A stretch of 5,338 bases of DNA, from the NCBI GenBank assembly GCA_027483285.1, contig JAIXUZ010000322.1:1-5338 (forward strand). Reading direction: 5' to 3'. The notes below the pieces were generated by a model that was not told where the DNA came from, made no database searches, and saw only the letters and a list, made by a program, of their open reading frames with translations. The first letter of the stretch is position 1; each line of letters begins with the position of its first letter. This stretch comes from Bacteroidota bacterium (GTDB taxonomy: Bacteria > Bacteroidota > Bacteroidia > CAMBQF01). Shown in pieces: positions 1 to 5,338 of this stretch. A program made the translations under genes and the position numbers.

Positions 1-569
1 GGCAACACGCGGCCGTCGTTGAGGCGCATGCGCGGGCCGTAGGTATTGAAAATGCGCACAATGCGGGTTTCTAGGCCGTGGTAGGTGTGGTAGGCCATGG
101 TGATGGCTTCCTGAAAGCGCTTGGCTTCGTCATAAACGCCGCGCGGCCCAACGGGGTTCACGTTGCCCCAGTAGCTTTCTGGCTGCGGGTGCACACTCGG
201 GTCTCCGTAAACCTCAGAGGTGCTGGCAATCATGAGGCGCGCGCCTTTGGCTTTGGCCAGGCCCAAGCAGTTGTGGATACCCAAAGAACCCACTTTAAGG
301 GTTTGGATCGGAATTTTGAGGTAGTCTATAGGGCTGGCCGGCGAGGCAAAGTGCAAGATGTAGTCTAGCGAACCCGGAATGTGAATGAATTTGGAGACGT
401 CGTGGTTGTAGAACTCAAAATTGGCCAAAGCAAAGAGGTGCTCGATGTTTTTGAGCTGGCCGGTGATGAGGTTGTCCATGCCAATGACGTGGTAGCCGTC
501 TTTGATAAAACGATCGCACAAATGCGAGCCTAAAAAGCCAGCGGCTCCGGTAATGAGAATGCGTTTCAT
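1..569 (-). CDS. uxs: UDP-glucuronate decarboxylase (UDP-xylose synthase), 3' end cut by window edge
   Basis: This is a cytosolic short-chain dehydrogenase/reductase of the extended type that converts UDP-glucuronate to UDP-xylose with a tightly bound NAD+. Only the N-terminal 189 codons are inside the window; the family is usually a little over 300 residues. The dinucleotide motif GAAGFLG lies at residues 8-14, and the acidic residue that binds the adenosine ribose is probably D32 in MDNLITG. The active site shows STSEVYGDP (116-124) and the YxxxK pair Y146/K150. The stretch HPQPESYWGNVNPVGPRG followed by YDEAKR is very typical of UDP-xylose synthases and separates them from 4-epimerases and dTDP-glucose dehydratases. 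The start at 569 gives an immediate Rossmann strand (MKRILITG) and overlaps the ugd stop as ATGA, which indicates translational coupling. Its substrate is the product of ugd, the gene just upstream. Function is confident; the C-terminal half is not visible. Confidence 0.93.
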   Translation of the reverse strand, partial: MKRILITGAAGFLGSHLCDRFIKDGYHVIGMDNLITGQLKNIEHLFALANFEFYNHDVSKFIHIPGSLDYILHFASPASPIDYLKIPIQTLKVGSLGIHNCLGLAKAKGARLMIASTSEVYGDPSVHPQPESYWGNVNPVGPRGVYDEAKRFQEAITMAYHTYHGLETRIVRIFNTYGPRMRLNDGRVL

Positions 570-1888
570 GCGTTTCTGAGTATGATTTTGCGGCCAATGC
601 TGCTGTAATAAAATCCTTTTTCTGACATTTCTTCGATGTCGAACAAATTGCGTCCGTCAAAGATCACGTTGTCGGCCATGAGGTCTTTCATGGTATGGAA
701 GTTAGGGTTCCTGAAAATGCTCCATTCGGTGCAAATCAAGAGCGCGTCGGCGGCAGCCAAAGCAGCATATTCGTCTTTGGCGTAGCTGATTTGCTCGCCA
801 AAAATACCTTTGACGTTCTCCATGGCCTCGGGGTCATAAGCCGTAATGCTGGCGCCTGCGGCAAGCAAAGCTTTGATCATGTAGAGGGCGGGTGCCTCGC
901 GGATGTCGTCGGTGTCTGGCTTAAAGGCCAGGCCCCAAACGGCAATTTTTTTGCCGCGCAAATCGCCTCGAAAGAAGTTTTGCATGCGCGTAAACAAGAC
1001 GGTTTTTTGGTCTTCGTTGACTTCCATAACCGCTTGAAGTATTTTAAAATCGTAGTGGTGATCGGCGCCTGATTTGGCCAGGGCCTGAACGTCTTTGGGG
1101 AAGCAAGAACCTCCGTAGCCAATCCCCGGGAACAAAAAGCGCTTGCCGATGCGGCTGTCGGCACCAATACCGATGCGCACTTTGTCGACGTCGGCGCCTA
1201 CTACTTCGCAGAAGTTGGCGATTTCATTCATGAAGGTAATTTTGGTGGCCAAAAAGGAGTTGGCTGCATATTTGGTGAGCTCCGCCGATTTTTCGTCCAT
1301 GAAATAAATGGGGTTGCCTTGGCGCACAAACGGCTTGTAGAGGCTCTCCATGATTTTAGCAGCGCGCTCATCTGAGCAGCCAATCACCACGCGGTCTGGC
1401 TTCATGAAGTCGGCAACTGCATAGCCCTCGCGCAAGAACTCAGGGTTCGAGACCACCGCAAATGGCACTTTGGCGTTGGCGGCAATGGCGGCGTGTACGC
1501 GCTCGGCAGTACCCACTGGCACGGTGCTTTTATCGATGATCACTTTGTAGTCGGTAAGGAGTTTACCGAGCTGATCGGCAACGCCCAATATATATGAAAG
1601 GTCGGCTGAGCCGTCTTCGCCAGGAGGGGTTGGGAGCGCCAAAAAGATGATTTCGGCGTCTTGGATACCTGCGGCGAGGTCGGTAGTGAAGTGCAGGCGC
1701 CCCGCTTTGATGTTGCGCTCAAAAAGCACGTCGAGCTCGGGCTCATAAATCGGAATTTGCCCTTGCTTCATTTTTTCGACCTTCTGGGCGTCGATGTCTA
1801 TACAAGTAACCATATTGCCGGTCTCGGCAAAACAGGTTCCGGTAACAAGGCCCACATAGCCGGTGCCTACTACAGCAATTTGTTTCAT
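566..1888 (-). CDS. ugd: UDP-glucose 6-dehydrogenase
   Basis: A 440-residue cytosolic enzyme that oxidises UDP-glucose to UDP-glucuronate in two NAD+-dependent steps. Length and domain order are normal for the family: an N-terminal Rossmann domain with GTGYVG (8-13), STVPVGT (121-127) and NPEFLREG (148-155), a central helical domain, and a C-terminal UDP-binding domain that includes FKPDTDDIRE (322-331). The catalytic residues are all present: K206 and N210 in TKYAANSF, and nucleophile C262 with D266 in GYGGSCFPKD. The GYGGSCFPKD form and the overall sequence fit UDP-glucose dehydrogenases better than the WecC/WbpA-type UDP-HexNAc dehydrogenases, though substrate is inferred. Its ATG overlaps the aminotransferase stop as ATGA, and its TGA overlaps the next start the same way. 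Placement directly before uxs supports a UDP-glucose to UDP-glucuronate to UDP-xylose route. Confidence 0.96.
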   Translation of the reverse strand: MKQIAVVGTGYVGLVTGTCFAETGNMVTCIDIDAQKVEKMKQGQIPIYEPELDVLFERNIKAGRLHFTTDLAAGIQDAEIIFLALPTPPGEDGSADLSYILGVADQLGKLLTDYKVIIDKSTVPVGTAERVHAAIAANAKVPFAVVSNPEFLREGYAVADFMKPDRVVIGCSDERAAKIMESLYKPFVRQGNPIYFMDEKSAELTKYAANSFLATKITFMNEIANFCEVVGADVDKVRIGIGADSRIGKRFLFPGIGYGGSCFPKDVQALAKSGADHHYDFKILQAVMEVNEDQKTVLFTRMQNFFRGDLRGKKIAVWGLAFKPDTDDIREAPALYMIKALLAAGASITAYDPEAMENVKGIFGEQISYAKDEYAALAAADALLICTEWSIFRNPNFHTMKDLMADNVIFDGRNLFDIEEMSEKGFYYSSIGRKIILRNA

Positions 1889-3012
1889 TTGAAAAAGGAT
1901 TGGACGTGTTGAATAATATAATCGAGCTGTTGCTCGTCCATTTCGGTGTGAATAGGCAAGCTGATCACTTGCTCGCAGAGCGCTTCGGTGAGGGGCAGGT
2001 GCAAGTGGCCCAAATTGAATTTGCTGAACATGTTTTGGCGGTGTGCCGGAATCGGGTAGTAGATCATGCTCGGTATGCCAGCCGCTTGCAGGTGCGCTTG
2101 GAGCGCTGCACGGCTAAGGCTCGTGAGCTTGAGGGTATACTGATGAAAAACATGCCGAGAGTCTGAAGCTCTGAATGGAATCTCTACGCCTGGCAGCTGC
2201 GCAAAAGCGGCGTCGTAGGCGGCGGCCACACCGCGGCGGGCGTCGATGTAGTTGTCTAGTTGGCGCAATTTAATGCGCAAAACGGCGGCTTGGATGGTGT
2301 CTAGTCTGGAATTACAGCCCACGACGTCGTGAACGTATTTTTGTTCTTGGCCATGATTGGCAATCATTTTGATTTTCTTGGCCAGCTCGGCGTCTTGGGT
2401 GTAGAGTGCGCCGCCGTCGCCGTAGCAACCCAAGTTTTTGCTCGGGAAAAAGGAGGTGCAGCCGATATGGCCAATAGTGCCGGTCTTGACCTTGCGGCCG
2501 TCGGCGAGGTGGTAGTCTGAGCCAATGGCTTGGGCGTTGTCTTCAATTACAAAAAGCCCATGCTTTGCAGCGAGCTCCATGATGGCGTTCATGTTGGCTG
2601 CTTGGCCGTAGAGGTGCACGGGCACAATGGCTTTGGTGCGGGGCGTGATAGCTGCTGCAATGGCTGCTGGGTCTATGCAATAGGTTTGTGGGTCTACCTC
2701 CACAAATACGGGCGTCAGGCCAAGTAAGGCAATCACTTCGGTGGTGGCAATGTAAGTAAAGCTCGGGGTAATGACTTCATCGCCGGGCTGCAGGTCAAGG
2801 GCCATGAGCGCAATTTGCAGCGCGTCGGTGCCGTTGGCGCAGGGAATGACGTGGTTGGCACCCAAATACGTAGCTAATTCTTGCGCAAAATGGCCCACTG
2901 CGGGGCCATTGATGAATGCGGTTTGGTCGATGACTTCTTGGATGGCCTCGTCTATAGCGGGCTTAATTTTGTGATATTGGGCCGAGAGATCGACCATTTG
3001 GATGTGTTTCAT
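1885..3012 (-). CDS. DegT/DnrJ/EryC1/StrS family PLP-dependent sugar-nucleotide aminotransferase (WbpE-like)
   Basis: A 375-residue cytosolic fold-type I aminotransferase that moves an amino group, usually from glutamate, to a keto-sugar nucleotide. Family marks in order are CANGTDALQIAL (58-69), GDEVITPSFTYIAT (77-90), PRTKAIVPVHLYGQ (124-137), the PLP-pocket stretch IEDNAQAIG (156-164) with D158 and Q161, SFFPSKNLGCYGDGG (187-201) with the PLP-linking lysine K192, and NSRLDTIQAA (234-243). From memory the closest well-known relative is WbpE/WlbC, which aminates UDP-3-keto-2-acetamido-glucuronate, but many DegT proteins share these motifs, so the sugar and the carbon aminated are not settled. 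No partner 3-oxidase or N-acetyltransferase is visible. The start at 3012 lies 27 bases after the ompA stop; no Shine-Dalgarno is seen. The stop overlaps the ugd start. Confidence 0.92.
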   Translation of the reverse strand: MKHIQMVDLSAQYHKIKPAIDEAIQEVIDQTAFINGPAVGHFAQELATYLGANHVIPCANGTDALQIALMALDLQPGDEVITPSFTYIATTEVIALLGLTPVFVEVDPQTYCIDPAAIAAAITPRTKAIVPVHLYGQAANMNAIMELAAKHGLFVIEDNAQAIGSDYHLADGRKVKTGTIGHIGCTSFFPSKNLGCYGDGGALYTQDAELAKKIKMIANHGQEQKYVHDVVGCNSRLDTIQAAVLRIKLRQLDNYIDARRGVAAAYDAAFAQLPGVEIPFRASDSRHVFHQYTLKLTSLSRAALQAHLQAAGIPSMIYYPIPAHRQNMFSKFNLGHLHLPLTEALCEQVISLPIHTEMDEQQLDYIIQHVQSFFK

Positions 3013-3034
3013 GCGTAAATGAAAGGTGTTGGCG

Positions 3035-3042
3035 CAAAGTTA
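3035..3042 (-). promoter_or_regulatory. Candidate internal -7 box for the aminotransferase-ugd-uxs genes (TAACTTTG)
   Basis: On the minus strand TAACTTTG matches TAnnTTTG, and its first three bases are the TAA stop of the ompA-like gene. It ends 22 bases before the aminotransferase ATG. It could give the sugar-nucleotide genes their own promoter apart from ompA. There is no convincing -33 element, and the match could be chance. Confidence 0.35.
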
Positions 3043-4203
3043 ACGAATGATGCGGAAACTCACGCGGCGGTTAGCGGCATCTACTTCTAGGGTTTTGCCT
3101 GGGTATTTGGTTTCGGTTTTGCCGCGGAAGCTCACCACCAAGCGCTCTTGGGCAATGCCGTTGTCGGTGAGGTATTTGCACACCACAGCTGCACGTGCTT
3201 CTGAGAGTTTGTTGTTGATGTCGTCTTCGCCGTCGGTGTCGGCATGGCCCACCACACCAATTTTGAGGCTTGGGTTGGCGTTCATGTAGGCCACTAAGTT
3301 GTTGAGGGTACCGTGGTAGGCGTTGTTGAGGTAAAAAGAACCTTTCACAAACAAGACCTCATAAATACCTGCGTCGGCGAGTGTTTTGGAGTCATCTACA
3401 TAAACCTTGACGGTGTCGCCACGTACAATTTCTACAGTGGTTTCGGTGCGCTCAATAACGGTGTCAATTTCTTTCATTTGGGCTTCTAAAGCCTTCACTT
3501 GCGCTTGGAGGGCGTCTATTTTGGCGAGGTCAGCAGCTTGGAGGCGTGGGGTGTAGGTCCAGTCGGCATGTGTTTTGGCCTTTCCAAGGTAGTAGTTAAA
3601 GCCGATGGTGGCGCTTGCGTAATAACCGCTGAAACCGCCGCCTTGAATGGGTGTGGCTTCAAAATCAAAGCCGTTGTTTTGGCGAATGTTGGCCATAAAG
3701 CTGACGTCGGCATTGATGCTGAACCTTTCGGTAACCTTGAACTGCGGTGTAAGCCCTATGATGCCTTGTAGCATTTCGTCTACAGCGCCTTCTTGCGCAT
3801 TGAAGAGTTCGGCAGGGCCACCAAGTAGCGTTTTGTTCCACATGGTGGCATAGCCGCCGCCTACATGCAGCTGCATGCCGAGGCGCTCAGAGAAATCATT
3901 CATATGGAGGAGGTCAGTGAGGTTAAAGACGGGCTGAATAGAAAAGCGCAGCGCTTGGGTAGGTGGGTGGCCGTCTGTGAACTTAAAGTTGTCAAAACCT
4001 GCGTCGAATTTGAGGCCAACGCGGTTGTTGAGCATGTAGCGGTAGTTCGCTTCGTAGTGCGTGAACTGGTAAATGCGGGTGGTATGAAGGGTGTTGTGCA
4101 TGCCGTCGTGGCCGCCGATAGAGAGCCCTAAAGAAGAGCGGTTGAAGTCTTGGGCGGTGGCGCTAAAGGCCAAAAGCAAGAGCAGTAGAAGGGGAGTTTT
4201 CAT
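3040..4203 (-). CDS. OmpA-family outer-membrane protein with N-terminal barrel, coiled coil and peptidoglycan-binding domain
   Basis: A 387-residue exported protein. Residues 1-18 form a signal peptide with a leucine run and a likely cleavage after ATAQ or at ATA|Q. There is no lipobox cysteine, so it is not a lipoprotein. Residues of about 20-207 have alternating aromatic and glycine-rich strands (for example SLGLSIGGHDG, YEANYRYML, GFNYYLG) expected of an outer-membrane beta-barrel. Residues 225-260 have heptad-like leucine/alanine spacing (IDALQAQVKALEAQM), suggesting a coiled-coil or periplasmic linker. Residues of about 280-387 form the OmpA C-terminal domain: GHADTDGEDDINNKLSEARA (319-338) holds the diaminopimelate-binding D322 and R337, and the protein ends in the usual NRRVSFRI. 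It is the first gene of the minus-strand run, 27 bases before the aminotransferase. A structural cell-envelope role is likely; a role in glycan export or anchoring is only suggested by position. Confidence 0.93.
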   Translation of the reverse strand: MKTPLLLLLLLAFSATAQDFNRSSLGLSIGGHDGMHNTLHTTRIYQFTHYEANYRYMLNNRVGLKFDAGFDNFKFTDGHPPTQALRFSIQPVFNLTDLLHMNDFSERLGMQLHVGGGYATMWNKTLLGGPAELFNAQEGAVDEMLQGIIGLTPQFKVTERFSINADVSFMANIRQNNGFDFEATPIQGGGFSGYYASATIGFNYYLGKAKTHADWTYTPRLQAADLAKIDALQAQVKALEAQMKEIDTVIERTETTVEIVRGDTVKVYVDDSKTLADAGIYEVLFVKGSFYLNNAYHGTLNNLVAYMNANPSLKIGVVGHADTDGEDDINNKLSEARAAVVCKYLTDNGIAQERLVVSFRGKTETKYPGKTLEVDAANRRVSFRIIR

Positions 4204-4217
4204 AAGCGAAATTTAAA

Positions 4218-4225
4218 CAAAGGTA
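4218..4225 (-). promoter_or_regulatory. Candidate Bacteroidota -7 box for the ompA-like gene (TACCTTTG)
   Basis: Read on the minus strand, TACCTTTG matches the TAnnTTTG -7 consensus known from Bacteroidota sigma factors. It ends 14 bases before the ATG at 4203, which would give a transcript leader of roughly 7-10 bases. I see no good TTG -33 element 17-23 bases upstream, which lowers confidence. Confidence 0.5.
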
Positions 4226-4237
4226 GAAAAACCTACC
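4222..4237. repeat. Inverted repeat GGTAG-N6-CTACC over the ompA-side promoter
   Basis: The 5-base arms are perfect and the 6-base spacer is A-rich (AAAAAC). The left arm shares four bases with the candidate -7 box at 4218-4225, so it could be an operator half-site pair or simply a small hairpin. The arms are short enough for chance. Confidence 0.35.
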
Positions 4238-4319
4238 CGATATAAACGTAATTATACAGCACAAGTTGCATTAAAGTGTGAATAATGTAAATAAATAGGG
4301 TCAAATAAGGGAAAAGGCT

Positions 4320-4327
4320 TATATTTG
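4320..4327 (+). promoter_or_regulatory. Candidate Bacteroidota -7 box for the NusG-like gene (TATATTTG)
   Basis: TATATTTG is a full match to TAnnTTTG and lies 15 bases before the ATG at 4343. It overlaps the TTG at 4325 that could otherwise be taken as a start codon, which argues for the ATG. No clear TTG -33 element is present at the usual distance. The predicted leader is about 8-11 bases. Confidence 0.5.
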
Positions 4328-4342
4328 CTACTGTTAAAGTAT

Positions 4343-4891
4343 ATGCGCGCCCTTTCAGAAAATACGGTAAACAGGCTTACATTTCGCCTTTCTGACCCCA
4401 CTTGTCAGTGGTACGTGGTATACACTAAACCCTTGGCAGAGAAGAAAGTAGCAGAGCGCCTGCAGCTTTTGGGAATTGCGCATTACCTGCCGCTCTACAC
4501 CACCATCAAGCAGTGGTCTGATCGCAAAAAAAAGCTCGAAAAACCACTTATTAGTTCGGTGGTTTTTGTGCAGTGCAGCGCCGCTGAGCTCCAATTGCTT
4601 TACAACGTTCAAGGCTTTTCTCGCATCTTGCACCACAACGGCAAACCGGCGGTGGTTCAAGCCCACGAAATCCAGAACCTCCGCATCCTGCTCCAAGAAG
4701 TAGGGGTCGGAGAGCTCGAACCTATGCGTATTGAACCTGGCGCCGCTGTGGAAGTTACGCGCGGCCCGTTTAAAGGCGTCATCGCCACCGCAGTGCAAGT
4801 GCTCAACAGCATGCGCCTGCTCATCGAAATCAAACAACTTGGCATCGCCTTTTCGGTCAACGTCCCGAAAAGCTTCGTCAAGCCGCTCTAA
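4343..4891 (+). CDS. NusG-like transcription antiterminator (UpxY/RfaH-type paralogue)
   Basis: A 182-residue protein that should bind RNA polymerase and reduce pausing or termination in a specific long operon. The NusG N-terminal domain starts at WYVVYTKPLAEKKVAERL (23-40) and continues through YLPLYTTIKQWSDRKKKLEKPL and SSVVFVQC (71-78) to about residue 118. A KOW-type segment follows at 132-152 (PGAAVEVTRGPFKGV). The divergent sequence and position at the head of a sugar-nucleotide operon fit the specialised UpxY/RfaH paralogues rather than housekeeping NusG, which normally sits with secE and ribosomal protein genes. I chose the ATG at 4343. An in-frame TTG at 4325 would add six residues but lies inside the predicted promoter box. 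About 22 residues precede the core domain. Its target could be its own operon, the divergent operon, or both. Confidence 0.88.
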   Translation: MRALSENTVNRLTFRLSDPTCQWYVVYTKPLAEKKVAERLQLLGIAHYLPLYTTIKQWSDRKKKLEKPLISSVVFVQCSAAELQLLYNVQGFSRILHHNGKPAVVQAHEIQNLRILLQEVGVGELEPMRIEPGAAVEVTRGPFKGVIATAVQVLNSMRLLIEIKQLGIAFSVNVPKSFVKPL

Positions 4892-4976
4892 GCCAATAGG
4901 CACAGGGCTTTACCTACAAAAACCGCCAAACGTTACTGTGAGTAGCGGCGGCGAAGCCATAGGCAAGCAACAACAA
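4892..4976 (+). other. Gap between the NusG-like gene and fcl, with a predicted hairpin and a direct repeat
   Basis: This 85-base non-coding gap contains a hairpin at about 4923-4951. The inner stem pairs GTTACT (4932-4937) with AGTAGC (4941-4946), one pair being G-U, around a GTG loop. An outer CCGCC (4923-4927) faces GGCGG (4947-4951) across a bulge. No T-run follows, so it does not look like an intrinsic terminator. A near-identical sequence, AAGCCAATAGGCA at 4890-4902 and AAGCCATAGGCA at 4954-4965, brackets the hairpin. The gap may be a plain spacer, a pause site or a target of the antiterminator. Confidence 0.4.
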
Positions 4977-5338
4977 ATGAACCTTAGCAAGCACACCAAA
5001 ATCTACATCGCAGGCCACAACGGCATGGTGGGTTCGGCTATTTGGCGAAAGCTCGAAGCCAAAGGCTATACCAACCTGGTGGGCATGTCGAGCAAAGCAC
5101 TCGATTTAAGAAAGCAAGAAGCCGTACAACGCTTTTTTGAAAGCGAACAACCCGAGGTGGTGATAGACGCCGCAGCAAGGGTAGGGGGTATTTTGGCCAA
5201 CAACGATTACCCGTATCAGTTCTTGATGGAAAACATGCAGATCCAGAACAACCTCATTGATGGCGCTTTTCAGGCAGGCATAGAAAAATTCATCTTTTTG
5301 GGCAGCTCTTGCATCTATCCGAAACTTGCACCTCAACC
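4977..5338 (+). CDS. fcl: GDP-L-fucose synthase, 3' end cut by window edge
   Basis: This cytosolic extended SDR enzyme epimerises and reduces GDP-4-keto-6-deoxymannose to GDP-L-fucose with NADPH. The window holds the first 120 codons; the family is usually a little over 300 residues. The NADP-binding motif GHNGMVGS is at 13-20, AAARVGGILANN at 65-76, and the catalytic serine/cysteine region FLGSSCIYPK at 107-116, with S110 and C112 matching the serine and cysteine known to act in the E. coli enzyme. The YxxxK pair falls outside the window. ATG 4977 follows an A-rich stretch (CAACAA) instead of a Shine-Dalgarno, and gives a normal N-terminus. It follows the NusG-like gene by 85 bases on the same strand and is probably its operon partner. 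The gene for its usual partner, GDP-mannose 4,6-dehydratase, is not in view. Confidence 0.95.
   Translation, partial: MNLSKHTKIYIAGHNGMVGSAIWRKLEAKGYTNLVGMSSKALDLRKQEAVQRFFESEQPEVVIDAAARVGGILANNDYPYQFLMENMQIQNNLIDGAFQAGIEKFIFLGSSCIYPKLAPQ

Larger units (their letters stand above)
4204..4342. promoter_or_regulatory. Divergent promoter region between the ompA-like and NusG-like genes
   Basis: This AT-rich spacer separates the two divergent transcription units and contains no coding sequence that I can support. It holds outward-facing TAnnTTTG boxes near both ends, listed separately, and two short inverted repeats near the ompA side: GGTAG/CTACC at 4222-4237 and TATAA/TTATA at 4241-4256. Each of these has 5-base arms and a 6-base spacer. 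The assignment as a regulatory region is from position and base content. Confidence 0.7.

Noticed and set aside
415..660. Minus-strand frame of 81 codons spanning the ugd-uxs junction
   Set aside because: It overlaps both genes in another frame; the real frames carry the catalytic motifs and meet at the ATGA overlap.
695..1072. Open frame of 125 codons on the plus strand inside ugd
   Set aside because: Antisense shadow of a complete, motif-rich ugd gene; the protein shows no recognisable domain.
566..1888. Assignment of the dehydrogenase as a WbpA/WecC-type UDP-HexNAc dehydrogenase because of the WbpE-like neighbour
   Set aside because: The GYGGSCFPKD active site and overall sequence fit UDP-glucose dehydrogenase, and the coupled uxs gene needs UDP-glucuronate.
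4325..4342. TTG at 4325 as the start of the NusG-like protein
   Set aside because: It lies inside the TATATTTG promoter box, and an in-frame ATG follows at 4343 well before the NusG domain.
4355..4903. Long open frame (182 codons) on the minus strand covering almost the whole NusG-like gene
   Set aside because: It is antisense to a gene with clear NusG-domain motifs, has no recognisable family features, and has no promoter or start context of its own.
4923..4951. Intrinsic terminator after the NusG-like gene
   Set aside because: A hairpin can be drawn, but no T-run follows it, and the next gene continues on the same strand.
4942..4953. Resemblance of GTAGCGGCGG to the RfaH ops element (GGCGGTAGCGTG)
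   Set aside because: The blocks are in the wrong order, and ops is a proteobacterial signal. The likeness is probably due to low complexity and GC content.

Overview
The window looks like a surface-polysaccharide (capsule, exopolysaccharide or O-antigen) sugar-nucleotide locus from a member of the Bacteroidota. The lineage call rests on several agreeing signs: a NusG-paralogue of the UpxY/RfaH kind at the head of a polysaccharide operon, TAnnTTTG-type -7 promoter boxes, AT-rich start regions without Shine-Dalgarno sequences, and a lipid-free OmpA-type barrel protein with an internal coiled coil. I cannot name the genus.

Layout. The minus strand carries a four-gene run, read from right to left: an OmpA-family outer-membrane protein (4203-3040), a DegT/DnrJ/EryC1/StrS PLP-dependent sugar aminotransferase (3012-1885), UDP-glucose 6-dehydrogenase (1888-566) and the first 189 codons of UDP-glucuronate decarboxylase (569 to the left edge). 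The last three are joined by two ATGA stop/start overlaps, so they are probably translationally coupled. The plus strand carries a divergent unit: a NusG-like antiterminator (4343-4891), then, after an 85-base gap, the first 120 codons of GDP-L-fucose synthase (4977 to the right edge). The 139-base AT-rich spacer at 4204-4342 holds outward-facing promoter boxes for both units, each only 14-15 bases from its start codon.

How the genes work together. Ugd oxidises UDP-glucose to UDP-glucuronate, and the decarboxylase turns that into UDP-xylose. These two steps are consecutive and their genes are adjacent. The aminotransferase adds an amino group to a keto-sugar nucleotide, and its exact substrate cannot be read from the window. 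Fcl makes GDP-L-fucose on the other arm; its partner Gmd is not in view. The expected product is a glycan that may contain glucuronate, xylose, an amino sugar and fucose. The NusG-like protein is a plausible pathway-specific antiterminator for its own operon and possibly for the divergent one.

No RNA gene, CRISPR array, insertion sequence or clear intrinsic terminator was found. All the genes belong to known families. The points worth a second look are the regulatory layout (mirrored promoters with very short leaders, an inverted repeat over one promoter, a hairpin between direct repeats ahead of fcl) and the placing of an OmpA gene at the front of a sugar-nucleotide operon. I do not see a clearly new system.
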